From Anaeromyxobacter oryzae (GTDB taxonomy: Bacteria > Myxococcota > Myxococcia > Myxococcales > Anaeromyxobacteraceae), in contig NZ_AP025591.1 of NCBI RefSeq assembly GCF_023169945.1, positions 310,001 through 374,000 of the forward strand: DNA of 64,000 nucleotides, given 5' to 3'. A program made the position numbers and the translations under genes. Of this stretch, positions 39,019-51,884 are shown in pieces. How positions within the stretch are numbered: position 1 is the stretch's first letter; the number at the start of each line of letters is the position of its first letter. The notes below the pieces were generated by a model. It searched no databases, was not told where the DNA came from, and saw only the letters and a program-made list of their open reading frames with translations.

Positions 39019-40923
39019 GTGTCCACGTCGCTCCGCCTCCTCGTCCGGGAGGCCCTCTCCGCCCTCGGGATCCGGCGCTTCCTGCTGGGCATCCACGGCG
39101 CGGCGTTCCCCACCCTGCCGGGCGAGGACGTGGGCCACGGCACGCCCGCCTCGGACGGCGCGAGCGCACTGCTCGCCTTCGCCTCCGAGCTCGGGTTCGA
39201 CGGGATCCAGCTCGGCCCGCCCGGCGCGACGTCCGCGTCCAACCCGTCGCCGTACGACGGAACGCTCTTCTCTCGCAGCCCGCTCTCCGTCGCGCTCGCG
39301 CCGCTCACGCGGCCGGAGTGGGGCCGACTCCTCCGCCCGGAGGCGCTCGAGGCCGCGGCGGCCGCCTGTCCGGCGCCGCCCCGGCGCGTCGCGTACGCGT
39401 ACGCGCACGCCGCGAACGCCCGCGCGCTCGCGGAGGTCGCGGCGGCGTTCCGCGCCCGGCGCGCGCGCGGCGAGGGCGGCGCCATCGCGGACCTCGCCGC
39501 CCGCCTCGACGCCTTCCGCCGGGAGCACGCCGGGTGGCTCGAGCGCGACGCGCTGTACGAGGTGCTGGCTGCCCGGCACGGCGGCGCCTCGTGGCGCGAC
39601 TGGCCCGACGCGGCGGATCGCACGCTGCTCTCGCCGGCGCCCGGCGAGGAGGCGGACGCGGACGGGCGCCGCCGCGCGCTCCTCGCCCGTCACGCCGACG
39701 CGATCGAGGACTACGCCCTCGTGCAGCTCCTCGCGCACGTGCAGCACGCGGCGGTGCGGACCCGCGCCCGGGCGCTCGGCCTCGCGCTCTTCGGAGACCT
39801 CCAGGTCGGCATGTCCGAGCGCGACGCCTGGGCCGCTCGATCGTTCCTGCTCGCCGGGTGGCGGATGGGCGCACCGCCGAGCCGGACCGATCCTGGAGGG
39901 CAGGCCTGGGGCTTCGCGGTCCTCGACCCGCGGGCGTACCACGGGCCCGGCGGCACGGACGGCCCGGCCATCGGGTTCGTGAGGGCCCGCGCGCGGAAGC
40001 TCCTCTCGGAGCACGACGGCGTGCGGATCGATCACCCGCACGGCCTCGTCTGCCCCTGGGTGTACCGCGCGACCGGCGATCCGCGCGCCGCCGTGCGGAG
40101 CGGCGCGCGCCTCCGCGAGTCGCCGGACCTGCCCGACTTCCCGGAGCTCGCGCCGCTCGCCATCGCGCGCGCCGACCAGCTCGACCGGACCCTGCCCCGC
40201 CACGCCGACGGCTGGGTGACGACGCTCGACGAGGCGCAGGTGGAGCGGTACGCGGCGCTGCTCGACGTCGTGATCGCCGAGGCGACCGACCCCCGGGACG
40301 TCGCCTGCGAGATCCTGAGCACGCAGCCCTACCCGCTCCGCCGCGTCGTCGAGCGCCACGGGCTCGGCCGGTTCCGCGTGACGCAGAAGCTCGACCTGGA
40401 CCGCGCGGACGACGTGTATCGCGGCGAGAACGCCCGGCCCGAGGACTGGATCCTCCTCGGGAACCACGACACTCGCCCGATCTGGCGCGTCGCCGAGAGC
40501 TGGGTCGCGGCGGGCACGGCGCGCCGCCACGCGGAGCACCTCGCGTCGCGGCTCCTCCCGGAGGGCGAGGATCGCGAGGCGTGGGCGCGCGACGCGGCCG
40601 CCGACCCCGGCGCGCTCGCGCAGGCGCGATTCGCGGAGCTGTTCGTCGGCCCGGCGCGGAACGTGATGGTCTCCTTCATCGACCTGCTCGGCGCGCGCGC
40701 CGCCTACAACACGCCGGGCACGGTCTCCGACGCGAACTGGTCGATGCGCCTCCCGCCCGACTTCGCCGCCGGGTACGCCGCGCGCCGCGCGGCAGGCCGT
40801 GCGCTCGACGTCCCCGGGGCGCTCGCGCGGGCGCTGCGGGCGCAGGGCACGCGTCTCGCCGCCGTACGGCCGGACCTGCTCGCGGCGCTCGACGCCGCCG
40901 CGGCGCGGGGCTCCGCCGCCTGA
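39019..40923 (+). CDS. malQ: 4-alpha-glucanotransferase (GH77, MalQ-like)
   Basis: A 634-residue GH77 enzyme that moves alpha-1,4-glucan segments between chains. The catalytic residues are likely the Asp in GVRIDHPHGLVCPW (nucleophile), the Glu in CEILSTQPYPLRRVVERHGL (acid/base) and the Asp in LGNHDTRPIW. The sequence is quite divergent from E. coli MalQ. The start is a GTG with no good ribosome binding site; TAGGTT ends nine bases upstream and may be a -10 box of a nearly leaderless mRNA. It precedes glgE and the Mak-GlgB gene and probably supplies or trims malto-oligosaccharides. Confidence 0.85.
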   Translation: MSTSLRLLVREALSALGIRRFLLGIHGAAFPTLPGEDVGHGTPASDGASALLAFASELGFDGIQLGPPGATSASNPSPYDGTLFSRSPLSVALAPLTRPEWGRLLRPEALEAAAAACPAPPRRVAYAYAHAANARALAEVAAAFRARRARGEGGAIADLAARLDAFRREHAGWLERDALYEVLAARHGGASWRDWPDAADRTLLSPAPGEEADADGRRRALLARHADAIEDYALVQLLAHVQHAAVRTRARALGLALFGDLQVGMSERDAWAARSFLLAGWRMGAPPSRTDPGGQAWGFAVLDPRAYHGPGGTDGPAIGFVRARARKLLSEHDGVRIDHPHGLVCPWVYRATGDPRAAVRSGARLRESPDLPDFPELAPLAIARADQLDRTLPRHADGWVTTLDEAQVERYAALLDVVIAEATDPRDVACEILSTQPYPLRRVVERHGLGRFRVTQKLDLDRADDVYRGENARPEDWILLGNHDTRPIWRVAESWVAAGTARRHAEHLASRLLPEGEDREAWARDAAADPGALAQARFAELFVGPARNVMVSFIDLLGARAAYNTPGTVSDANWSMRLPPDFAAGYAARRAAGRALDVPGALARALRAQGTRLAAVRPDLLAALDAAAARGSAA

Positions 40924-41027
40924 GCCGGCCGCCCGGCGGGCGCCGGGTCGCCTCGCGGCACGCGTGCGCGCTCCGGGGCGGGACCCAAGCTTTGTGCTTC
41001 GAGGAACCCGCTGCGAGGACGAGGGAC

Positions 41028-43052
41028 ATGACGGAGCGCGCACGCGCGCGGCCGGAGCTGCCGCCGGAAGGCGGCCGCCCGCCGCGCGTCGTCGTCGAGA
41101 ACGTGACGCCCGAGGTGGATGGCGGACGCTTCCCGATCAAGCGGACGGTCGGCGAGAAGGTGGTCGTCGAGGCGGACGCGTTCGGCGAGGGGCACGACGC
41201 GATCACGGTCGTGCTCCGCCACCGCCGTGCGCGCGACGCCGCGTGGACCGAGGTCGACATGGAGCCGCTCGGGAACGACCGCTGGCGGGGCGCGTTCGTC
41301 GTCTCCGCGCTCGAGCCGTACGTCTACACCGTCGAGGGCTGGGTCGATCCCCTCGAGAGCTGGCGCCGCGGGCTCGAGAAGAAGGCCGTCGCGGGCACGG
41401 TCGAGGCGGTGGATCTGCTCGTCGGGGCGGAGCTCGTCGAGGAGGCCGCCGGGCGGGCCTCCGGAGCGGACGCGACGCTGCTGCACGCCTGGGCCTCGGA
41501 GCTGCGCGGCGCCGGCCCCCTCGACGACCGCGCGGCGCGCGCGCTCGACGACGCGCTCGCGCTCGTCGCCGCGCGCCACGCCGACCGCAGCCGCGCCGGC
41601 CGCCACGGCCGCGAGCTGCCGGTCACGGTGGAGCGCGAGCGCGCCCGCTTCGCCGCGTGGTACGAGCTCTTCCCACGCTCGGCGTCCCCGGAGCCGGGGC
41701 GCCACGGCACCTTCCAGGACGTGATCGAGCGGCTCCCGTACGTCGCGGGGATGGGGTTCGACGTCCTCTATCTTCCCCCGATCCACCCCGTCGGCCGCGC
41801 CTTCCGCAAGGGCCGCAACAACGCGCCCCAGGCGTCGCCGGAGGACGTCGGCAGCCCCTGGGCGATCGGCGGCCCCGAGGGCGGGCACGAGGCCATACAC
41901 CCCGCGCTCGGGACGCTCGACGACTTCCGGCGTCTGGTCGCGCGTGCCGGCGAGCTCGGCCTCGAGGTCGCGCTCGACCTCGCGTTCCAGTGCTCACCGG
42001 ATCACCCGTGGGTGAAGGAGCACCCCGAGTGGTTCCGGCGGAGGCCGGACGGCTCGATCCAGTACGCCGAGAACCCACCGAAGAAGTACCAGGACGTCTA
42101 CCCCATCGAGTTCGAGAACCCGCGCTGGCGGGAGCTCTGGGCGGCGCTCCTCGCCGTCGTCGAGCTCTGGGCCGACCGCGGCGTCCGGATCTTCCGCGTC
42201 GACAACCCGCACACGAAGCCGTTCCGCTTCTGGGAGTGGCTCATCTCGGAGGCCCGGCGCACGCGGCCGGATCTCATCTTCCTCGCGGAAGCCTTCACGC
42301 GGCCGAAGGTGATGTACCAGCTCGCGAAGCTCGGGTTCTCGCAGTCGTACACCTACTTCACGTGGCGCAACACCAAGTGGGAGCTGACGCGGTACCTCGG
42401 CGAGCTCGGCCGCACCCCGGTCCACGACTTCTTCCGGCCGAGCTTCTGGCCGAACACGCCCGACATCCTCCCGGAGGCGCTGCAGTACGGCGGCCGGCCG
42501 ATGTTCCAGGCCCGGCTCGTCCTCGCCGCCACGCTCGCCGCGAGCTACGGGATCTACGGCCCCGCGTTCGAGCACGTCGAGGGCCGCGCGGTCCACCCGG
42601 GGAGCGAGGAGTACCTCGACTCCGAGAAGTACCAGCTGCGGCACTGGGACCTCGACCGGCCCGACGGCCTCCGCGACTTCATCGCCCGCGTGAACCGGAT
42701 CCGCCGGGAGAACCCGGCGCTGCAGTCCGACCACGGGCTCACCTTCCACGCGATCGACGACGAGCAGCTCATCGCGTACTCGAAGGCGACCGAGGACCTC
42801 GCGGACGTCGTCCTCGTCGTGGTGAACCTCGATCCGCACCACGTCCACGCGGGGTGGCTCGAGCTGCCGCTCGCACCGCTCGGGCTCGCGACCGAGGAGC
42901 CATTTCAGGTGCACGACCTGCTCGGCGGCGGGCGGTACCTCTGGCACGGGTCCCGGAACTACGTCGAGCTCGATCCGCGCGTCTCGCCGGCGCAGATCTT
43001 CCGGATCCGGCGTCGCGTCCGCACCGAGCGCGACTTCGACTACTTCGGGTGA
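41028..43052 (+). CDS. glgE: Alpha-1,4-glucan:maltose-1-phosphate maltosyltransferase GlgE (GH13_3)
   Basis: A 674-residue enzyme that extends alpha-glucan with maltose-1-phosphate. The nucleophile Asp392 (GVRIFRVDNPHTKPF) and acid/base Glu421 (LIFLAEAFTRPKVM) fall two residues from the Streptomyces GlgE positions 394 and 423. Other signatures are YLPPIHPVGRAFRKGRNN and FSQSYTYFTWRN. The N-terminal about 110 residues form a beta-sandwich, then a helical bundle precedes the barrel. The ATG follows GAGGG. It lies 9 bp before the Mak-GlgB gene, so the enzymes are made together. Confidence 0.95.
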   Translation: MTERARARPELPPEGGRPPRVVVENVTPEVDGGRFPIKRTVGEKVVVEADAFGEGHDAITVVLRHRRARDAAWTEVDMEPLGNDRWRGAFVVSALEPYVYTVEGWVDPLESWRRGLEKKAVAGTVEAVDLLVGAELVEEAAGRASGADATLLHAWASELRGAGPLDDRAARALDDALALVAARHADRSRAGRHGRELPVTVERERARFAAWYELFPRSASPEPGRHGTFQDVIERLPYVAGMGFDVLYLPPIHPVGRAFRKGRNNAPQASPEDVGSPWAIGGPEGGHEAIHPALGTLDDFRRLVARAGELGLEVALDLAFQCSPDHPWVKEHPEWFRRRPDGSIQYAENPPKKYQDVYPIEFENPRWRELWAALLAVVELWADRGVRIFRVDNPHTKPFRFWEWLISEARRTRPDLIFLAEAFTRPKVMYQLAKLGFSQSYTYFTWRNTKWELTRYLGELGRTPVHDFFRPSFWPNTPDILPEALQYGGRPMFQARLVLAATLAASYGIYGPAFEHVEGRAVHPGSEEYLDSEKYQLRHWDLDRPDGLRDFIARVNRIRRENPALQSDHGLTFHAIDDEQLIAYSKATEDLADVVLVVVNLDPHHVHAGWLELPLAPLGLATEEPFQVHDLLGGGRYLWHGSRNYVELDPRVSPAQIFRIRRRVRTERDFDYFG

Positions 43053-43061
43053 GGCGGGACG

Positions 43062-46727
<3,666 letters not shown>

Positions 46728-46743
46728 GGCAGCCGGAAACCGC

Positions 46744-46776
46744 GAGGGCCCGCCGGCGTCGTGCCGGCGGGCCCTC
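46744..46776. terminator. Two-way terminator hairpin between glucan genes and exported Ig protein
   Basis: GAGGGCCCGCCGGC (46744-46757) and its exact complement (46763-46776) make a perfect 14-bp stem with a 5-nt loop. It lies 16 bp after the mak-glgB stop and 53 bp after the stop of the convergent gene. No T run follows on the plus strand. Confidence 0.85.
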
Positions 46777-46829
46777 GATCCTTCAGCCTGCGCCGGAGAA
46801 GGCCCGGAGGCCCTCCCCTGCGCCCACTC

Positions 46830-49800
46830 CTACCTGGACCTCACCGCTGCGAGGCCGAGCCGGCGCCGCAGCGCGAGGAGCATCGTTGCGACCACGAAGC
46901 CGAGGAGGCCCGAGGTCCCGCCGCTGTTGCAGCCGCCGGCGGTGCCGCTCGCGGCGCCCGCGGTGACCGCGTCCTGCGTCGTGGACGTGCCGCCCGAGGT
47001 GCCGCGGTCGTTCCAGCCGTTCCGCCCGCCGCCGGGGGCCAGGACGGTGGCGCCCGTGGCGCTATCGACGTCCGGATCCTGATCGACGACCGTCGCCGTC
47101 CAGCTGATCGTGCCGCGGGAGCCCGCGGACACGTCGTAGGCGGGGAACGCGAAGTTCCCCTCGCCGAGCGCCGGCACGGTGACCGGGATCGTCTGGCGGT
47201 AGACCTCCACGCCGGCGAGGGTGCCGACGAGCGTCGCGGTGCCGGTGCCCTCGACCGGGCTCCGGTTCTCCAGCTCGATCCGCGGCGTGATGGAGGCCCC
47301 GGCGCGGGCGTCGACGCGTCCCGGCACCTTCAGCTCGTCGATGTCGAGGTCGGCGTCGACGCTCGGGACCGGCGGCTGCGTGCCCGTACCGGTGACCGAC
47401 AGGCTGACCTGCGGGTTCGCCGCGTCATTGCTCGAGAAGGCGACGCAGCCGGAGTCGGTGTTGGCGGTGGACGGCTTGTAGGTCACCGTCACCGTGACGC
47501 CCTGGCCCGGCGCGACCGCGAGCGGCGCCGCGGGCGTCCAGCTGAACGCCGAGGACGTGCCGGAGCAGGGCGCGATGCCCGTGACGTTCAGGGTGGCGGT
47601 GCCGGTGTTCTTCACCACCGCCGTCTTCGAGGCCGAGCCGCCGACCGTGACGGTGCCGAAGTCGAGCGCGGCCGGGTCGAGCGCGATGGCGGGGGCCGTC
47701 TGGACCGCGCCCGAGCCGCTCAGGCCGAGGTTGACCGTGGGGCTCGCCGCGTCGTTGCTGGAGATCGCGAGGCAGCCCGAGTCCGTGCCGACCGCGGTGG
47801 GCCGGTACGTCACGGTGATGGTCGCGCTCTGGCCCGCCGCGACGCTGAGGGGCGCGGAGTGAGACCAGCCGAACTCGGCGCTGGTGCCGGCGCACGCGGC
47901 GATGCCGGTGACGCTCAGGGCGGCGGTGCCGCCGTTCCGGATCTGCGCGGTGAGCGACGCCTGCTGGCCGACGATCACCGAGCCGAACGCCAGCGCGTTC
48001 GGGGCGAGCGTGATGGCGGGAGCGGGGGCGGTGACGCCCGCGCCGGAGAGCGAGACGGAGACCGTCGGGCTCGTCGTGTCGTTGCTCGCGACCGCGAGCG
48101 CGCCCGAGTCGGTGCCGGTGCCGGTCGGCGTGTAGGTGACCGTCACCACCTGGCTGCCGCCCGCCGCGACGTTGATCGTCGCCGGCGAGAAGGCGTACTC
48201 GGCGCTCGTGCCGGCCGCGGCCGCGACCGTGCCGGTGAGGGACGCCGTGCCCGAGTTCGAGATGGTGAACGTCTTGGAGCTCGGCGAGCCGACGGTGACG
48301 TTCCCGAACGCGAGGGAGGTGGGCGCGACCGCGATCTTGGGCGCCGCCGCGGCCTGGCCGGTGCCGGAGACGGAGAGGCTCACCTGCGGGTTCGCCGTGT
48401 CGTTGCTCGTGAACGCGATGCAGCCCGAGTCGGTGCCCGCCGCGGTCGGCTTGTAGCTGACGGTCACGGTGGTGCTGCCGCCGGCGGCGACGGTGAACGG
48501 GGCCGCGGGCGACCATGCGAACTCGGCGCTCGTGCCGGTGCAGAGGTTGGCGGCGGTGACGTTGAGCGGCGCGGTGCCGGCGTTCTTCACCTGCGTGGTG
48601 AGGGACGCCGAGCTGCCGACGGTGACGGTCCCGAGCGCGAGCGTGCTCGGGGACAGCGCGATGGACGGCGCGGGGGCGGCCACGCCGGTGCCGGAGAGCG
48701 ACACGGCGACGGACGGGCTGGTCGTGTCGTTGCTGGTCACGGTGAGCGACCCGGCGTCGGCGGTCGTGTCGACCGGCGCGTAGGTCACGGTGACGGTCTG
48801 GCTACCGCCCGCCGCGACGCTGAACGTGGCCGGGGTGAACGTGTACTCCGCGCTGGTGCCGGAGGCGCGGGCGACCGAGCCGGTGAGCGTGGCCGAGCCC
48901 GTGTTCGAGATCGTGAACGTCTTCGCGCTCGTCGCGCCGGACGTCACGTTGCCGAAGGCGAGCGCGGTGGGCGAGACGGCGATCTTCGGCGCCGCGGGGA
49001 CGACGCCCGTGCCGTTCACGGCGAGGTTGGTGGTCGGGCCGTTCGAGGCGTTGGTCGTGAGCGCGATGCAGCCCGTGTCGCCGCCCGCCGCGGTGGGCGT
49101 GTACGTGACGGTGAGGGTCGTCCCGGAGCCCGGGTTGACCGTGATCGGCAGGGCGGCGGAGGACCAGGCGAACTCGGTGCTGGTCGCCGGGCTCGCGCAG
49201 CGGCCGATGGCGCTCACGGTGAGCGCGGCGGTGCCGGTGTTCTGGAGCTGGGTGGTGAGCGAGCCGGTCGCGCCGACGTTCACGTTGCCGAAGTTCAGCG
49301 TCCCCGGGTTCAGGGCGACCGTCGGCGCGGACGGCGCCGTCACGGTGAAGGAGTTCGTGGAGACGATCTCCTGGCCGTGGTTCGGGTTGTTCGGATCGGG
49401 CGTCCAGCTCGCGCCGAACGCGGCGCCGCTGGCGTCGTACTTGTTGCCGTACCAGGCGACCTTCCACGTGTACGTGCCCGGCGTGGTCGGCGCCGGCCCG
49501 GTGAGGGTGATCGGGAAGCTCGCGCCGCCGCCCATGCCGTTCGGGCCGGTGCTGATCGCGAGCTGCTTCCCGGTCTGGTCGTACAGGTACGCGCGGACCC
49601 AGCCGGTGCGGTACCCGCCGTTGATGGTGACGCTCACGGTCGCGCCCGGCGCGTACGAGGTCGCGTTGGTCGTGCCGGTGAGGTTGATGGACGACTTGGA
49701 CGAGTCGGGGTGGGTGCCGTGCGAGTGGCATCCGTTGCACGTCGTGGCGGTGGAGCCCACGGCGGCGGCGTCGTGACAGGGAGCGCACTGGCTCGTGAAG

Positions 49801-49889
49801 TAGCTCGAGCTGGCGTCCGCGTGCGGGGCCCACAGCAGCAGGGCGATGAAGATGAGGGTCGTCGGTACGGCTCTGATGATCGCGCCCAC
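46830..49889 (-). CDS. Exported diheme c-type, multi-Ig (ASH-type) surface protein with GGC-type C-terminal sorting signal
   Basis: A 1019-residue protein. A signal peptide (1-26, ending PHADA) is followed by two heme-c motifs, CAPCH (35-39) and CNGCH (51-55). Then comes one Ig-like domain (about 68-185), then six ASH/choice-of-anchor-D-like repeats of about 108 residues (about 187-830). Repeats 1, 3, 5 and 6 have a Cys pair (for example NLC...GCIAF); repeats 2 and 4 lack it. Another beta domain (about 840-945) and a Gly/Thr linker precede the C-terminal GGCNSGG, a hydrophobic helix and RRR. That tail resembles Synerg-/MYXO-CTERM signals. The GTG at 49889 was chosen for AGGAGG six bases upstream. 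The hemes suggest extracellular electron transfer or redox sensing. Confidence 0.87.
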   Translation of the reverse strand: MGAIIRAVPTTLIFIALLLWAPHADASSSYFTSQCAPCHDAAAVGSTATTCNGCHSHGTHPDSSKSSINLTGTTNATSYAPGATVSVTINGGYRTGWVRAYLYDQTGKQLAISTGPNGMGGGASFPITLTGPAPTTPGTYTWKVAWYGNKYDASGAAFGASWTPDPNNPNHGQEIVSTNSFTVTAPSAPTVALNPGTLNFGNVNVGATGSLTTQLQNTGTAALTVSAIGRCASPATSTEFAWSSAALPITVNPGSGTTLTVTYTPTAAGGDTGCIALTTNASNGPTTNLAVNGTGVVPAAPKIAVSPTALAFGNVTSGATSAKTFTISNTGSATLTGSVARASGTSAEYTFTPATFSVAAGGSQTVTVTYAPVDTTADAGSLTVTSNDTTSPSVAVSLSGTGVAAPAPSIALSPSTLALGTVTVGSSASLTTQVKNAGTAPLNVTAANLCTGTSAEFAWSPAAPFTVAAGGSTTVTVSYKPTAAGTDSGCIAFTSNDTANPQVSLSVSGTGQAAAAPKIAVAPTSLAFGNVTVGSPSSKTFTISNSGTASLTGTVAAAAGTSAEYAFSPATINVAAGGSQVVTVTYTPTGTGTDSGALAVASNDTTSPTVSVSLSGAGVTAPAPAITLAPNALAFGSVIVGQQASLTAQIRNGGTAALSVTGIAACAGTSAEFGWSHSAPLSVAAGQSATITVTYRPTAVGTDSGCLAISSNDAASPTVNLGLSGSGAVQTAPAIALDPAALDFGTVTVGGSASKTAVVKNTGTATLNVTGIAPCSGTSSAFSWTPAAPLAVAPGQGVTVTVTYKPSTANTDSGCVAFSSNDAANPQVSLSVTGTGTQPPVPSVDADLDIDELKVPGRVDARAGASITPRIELENRSPVEGTGTATLVGTLAGVEVYRQTIPVTVPALGEGNFAFPAYDVSAGSRGTISWTATVVDQDPDVDSATGATVLAPGGGRNGWNDRGTSGGTSTTQDAVTAGAASGTAGGCNSGGTSGLLGFVVATMLLALRRRLGLAAVRSR
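47390..49331 (-). repeat. Six tandem about 324-bp repeats coding for ASH/Ig-like domains
   Basis: The repeats encode domains that start with APxIAxxPxxLxFGxVxVG and end with VxLSxSGTG. Order of types by Cys content: with, without, with, without, with, with. This suggests duplication of a two-domain unit, followed by loss or addition of one. Domains differ enough to be old copies. Confidence 0.85.
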
Positions 49890-50024
49890 GTCTCTCCTCC
49901 TGGGTGGCTGGTTGCACGCTCGGCGGCGTCTCGGTGACCGGAAGCGCTGCGTCACCGGGTCACACCGGGGGAGCCCCGGTGCGGTAGCCCGCCGCTGAAC
50001 GCGGGAACGACCCACGACCATGCG
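49890..50024 (-). promoter_or_regulatory. Structured 5' leader of the diheme Ig protein gene
   Basis: Three hairpins lie upstream of the GTG at 49889: CGGTGAC with GTCACCG (49932-49938 and 49951-49957), CACCGGGG with CCCCGGTG (49963-49970 and 49974-49981, loop of 3) and CCCGC with GCGGG (49988-49992 and 50001-50005). The leader could be a riboswitch or attenuator. It does not match the cyclic-di-GMP (GEMM) consensus that I can recall, nor any other class I know. Confidence 0.4.
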
Positions 50025-50624
50025 TCACATGCTCAAGGGACGTTCCGAGCGATCGGTTACCACGGGCAAGCATCCGTGGGAACCCTCGAACTGCACACAA
50101 ATCCTGTGGTTATGCGCCGATGTACGACGAGGTGGCCGCCACGACCACAGGCCTGATTTCACGCTGCGTCGCAGTCGGGAGTAGCCCCCATTGGGGGAGC
50201 AAGGAGGCGAACGCCCGAGCGATATCGGGGTCCTGGCGAACCCGGGCCGAGACCTCCTCAGGCGTGCGACTCGGGAATCGGCCACTGAGAGCGTGTCCCG
50301 ATCGGGGCACGCTCAAATGGGCACCTCTCGTGGTCCGGCGGCCCCCGTTCAGGAGCGAAGGCCATCACGAGTCCCGTCGCGCGAGGGAGGTCATTCATCG
50401 CGTCGAGTCTTCGCTCGCCGAGCACGGCGAAGAGCGGAGCACGCCGAGCCCGCGCGGAAGTAGCCGCCTGGACCGACACGACGTTACCCGGGTCGCGCCG
50501 CACGCACCCCAGCGGGGTACTGCGAACAAACGTACCACCTGCCAGGGCAAAGCGCTTATTTTGCGTACTCTTGAAGGCGTTTCTTGCGTTCACGCATGGT
50601 CGATCATCCCACCCAGGGGAACTC
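50025..50624. other. Gene-free divergent region before livK
   Basis: About 600 bp with no convincing gene. Contents: a lower-GC part near 50033-50120 and 50515-50620, a 13-bp palindrome CCCCCATTGGGGG at 50186-50198, and a 26-bp palindrome (listed separately). One frame on the minus strand (50110-50316, TTG start) looks protein-like (RTPEEVSARVRQDPDIARAF) but has no usual start. Its codons might be a fragment of a lost gene. LivK transcription probably starts in the AT-richer piece near 50560. Confidence 0.4.
50289..50314. repeat. 26-bp near-perfect palindrome
   Basis: GAGCGTGTCCCGA (50289-50301) pairs with TCGGGGCACGCTC (50302-50314) with a single T/G wobble. There is no loop, which suits a dimeric DNA-binding protein better than an RNA hairpin. 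It lies about 310 bp before livK and 400 bp before the diheme gene start. Confidence 0.6.
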
Positions 50625-51848
50625 ATGAAGAGGCTCTTCGGAACGCTGCTGCTGTGCGCCCTCGCCGTCCCGGCCCTCGCCGCGGACACCATCAAGATCG
50701 CGATCACCGGTCCGTTCACCGGCGGCTCGGCGCCGATGGGCGCTTCGATGCGGGACGGCGCCAAGCTCGCCATCTCCGAGATCAACGCCGCCGGCGGGAT
50801 CCCCGTCGGCGGGCGGAAGCTGAAGATCGACATCATCGAGCGCGACGACGAGGCGAAGAACGAGCGCGGCGCGCTCATCGGCCAGGAGCTCGCCTCGATG
50901 CCGGACCTCTCCGGCGTCATCGGGTCCGTGAACACCGGCGTCGTCCTCGCCGGCGACAAGTTCCTGCAGGAGAAGGGGATCACGAAGATCATCACGCCGG
51001 CGGCGGGCTCCGCGTCGATGACGCAGTGGGCGAAGCCGGACGGTCCGAAGCAGCTCTCCATCTTCCGCTTCGCGGCGCACGACGGGATCCAGGCCGCGAT
51101 GGTGGTGGAGGACGCGACCAACCGGAAGTTCACGAAGGTCGCGCTGCTGCACGACTCGACGAACTACGGCGTGTCCGGGCGCGACGATCTGCTGAACCAG
51201 ATCAAGAAGCAGGGCGACAAGCTCCAGGTCGTCGCCACGGAGAAGTTCAACATCGGCGACAAGGACATGACCGCCCAGCTCCTCCGCGCGAAGGCGGGCG
51301 GCGCGCAGGCGATCCTCATCTGGGGCATCGGCCCCGAGCTCGCGGCCGTCTCGAACGGCATGGCGAAGATCGGGATGAAGGTGCCGCTCATCGGCGGCTG
51401 GACGCTGTCGATGTCCAACTACGTCGACAACGCCGGGAAGAACGGCAACGGCACCCTCATGCCGCAGACGTTCATCGAGGAGCCGATCACGCCGAAGGCG
51501 CAGGCGTTCATCGAGGCCTACCACAAGGCCTACGGCGTGCAGCGCATCGCGTCGCCGGTCTCGGCGGCCCAGGGCTACGACGCGGTGTACCTCTTCGCCG
51601 CTGCGGTGAAGCAGGCGGGCTCCACCGAGAGCCTCAAGATCCGCGACGCGCTCGAGGACCTGAAGGAGCCGGTGAGCGGCGTCATCGCGACCTGGAGCCA
51701 CCCGTACTCGAAGTGGGACCCGTCGAACGTCGACACGCACGAGGCGTTCCGGCGCGAGCAGGTGGTGATGGGCATGGTGAAGGACGGCCGCGTGGTCTTC
51801 GCGAACGAGACCGACAAGGCCCGGCTCGCGAAGGGCGGCAAGAAGTAG
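50625..51848 (+). CDS. livK: Branched-chain amino acid (Liv-type) substrate-binding protein
   Basis: A 407-residue periplasmic binding protein of the LivK/amide-binding family. A signal peptide covers about residues 1-20 (MKRLF, hydrophobic core, PALA). The mature start DTIKIAITGPFTGGSAPMG is typical, as is INAAGGIPVGGRKLKI. The ligand may be a branched amino acid, amide or aromatic acid; the sequence does not decide. The ATG follows AGGGGA. It begins an operon with livH, livM-livG and livF, 36 bp before livH. Confidence 0.92.
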   Translation: MKRLFGTLLLCALAVPALAADTIKIAITGPFTGGSAPMGASMRDGAKLAISEINAAGGIPVGGRKLKIDIIERDDEAKNERGALIGQELASMPDLSGVIGSVNTGVVLAGDKFLQEKGITKIITPAAGSASMTQWAKPDGPKQLSIFRFAAHDGIQAAMVVEDATNRKFTKVALLHDSTNYGVSGRDDLLNQIKKQGDKLQVVATEKFNIGDKDMTAQLLRAKAGGAQAILIWGIGPELAAVSNGMAKIGMKVPLIGGWTLSMSNYVDNAGKNGNGTLMPQTFIEEPITPKAQAFIEAYHKAYGVQRIASPVSAAQGYDAVYLFAAAVKQAGSTESLKIRDALEDLKEPVSGVIATWSHPYSKWDPSNVDTHEAFRREQVVMGMVKDGRVVFANETDKARLAKGGKK

Positions 51849-51884
51849 CCGAGTCAGGCAGGCCGGGGTAGACGAGCGCCCATC

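Noticed and set aside
49890..50024. Cyclic-di-GMP (GEMM) riboswitch upstream of the diheme protein
   Set aside because: The conserved GGGCAAACC and ACGCAAAGCC segments that I would expect are not present; only generic hairpins are seen.
50110..50316. Minus-strand 68-codon frame with protein-like composition
   Set aside because: It needs a TTG start inside the palindrome, has no ribosome binding site, and I know no family. It is kept only as a note in the intergenic entry.
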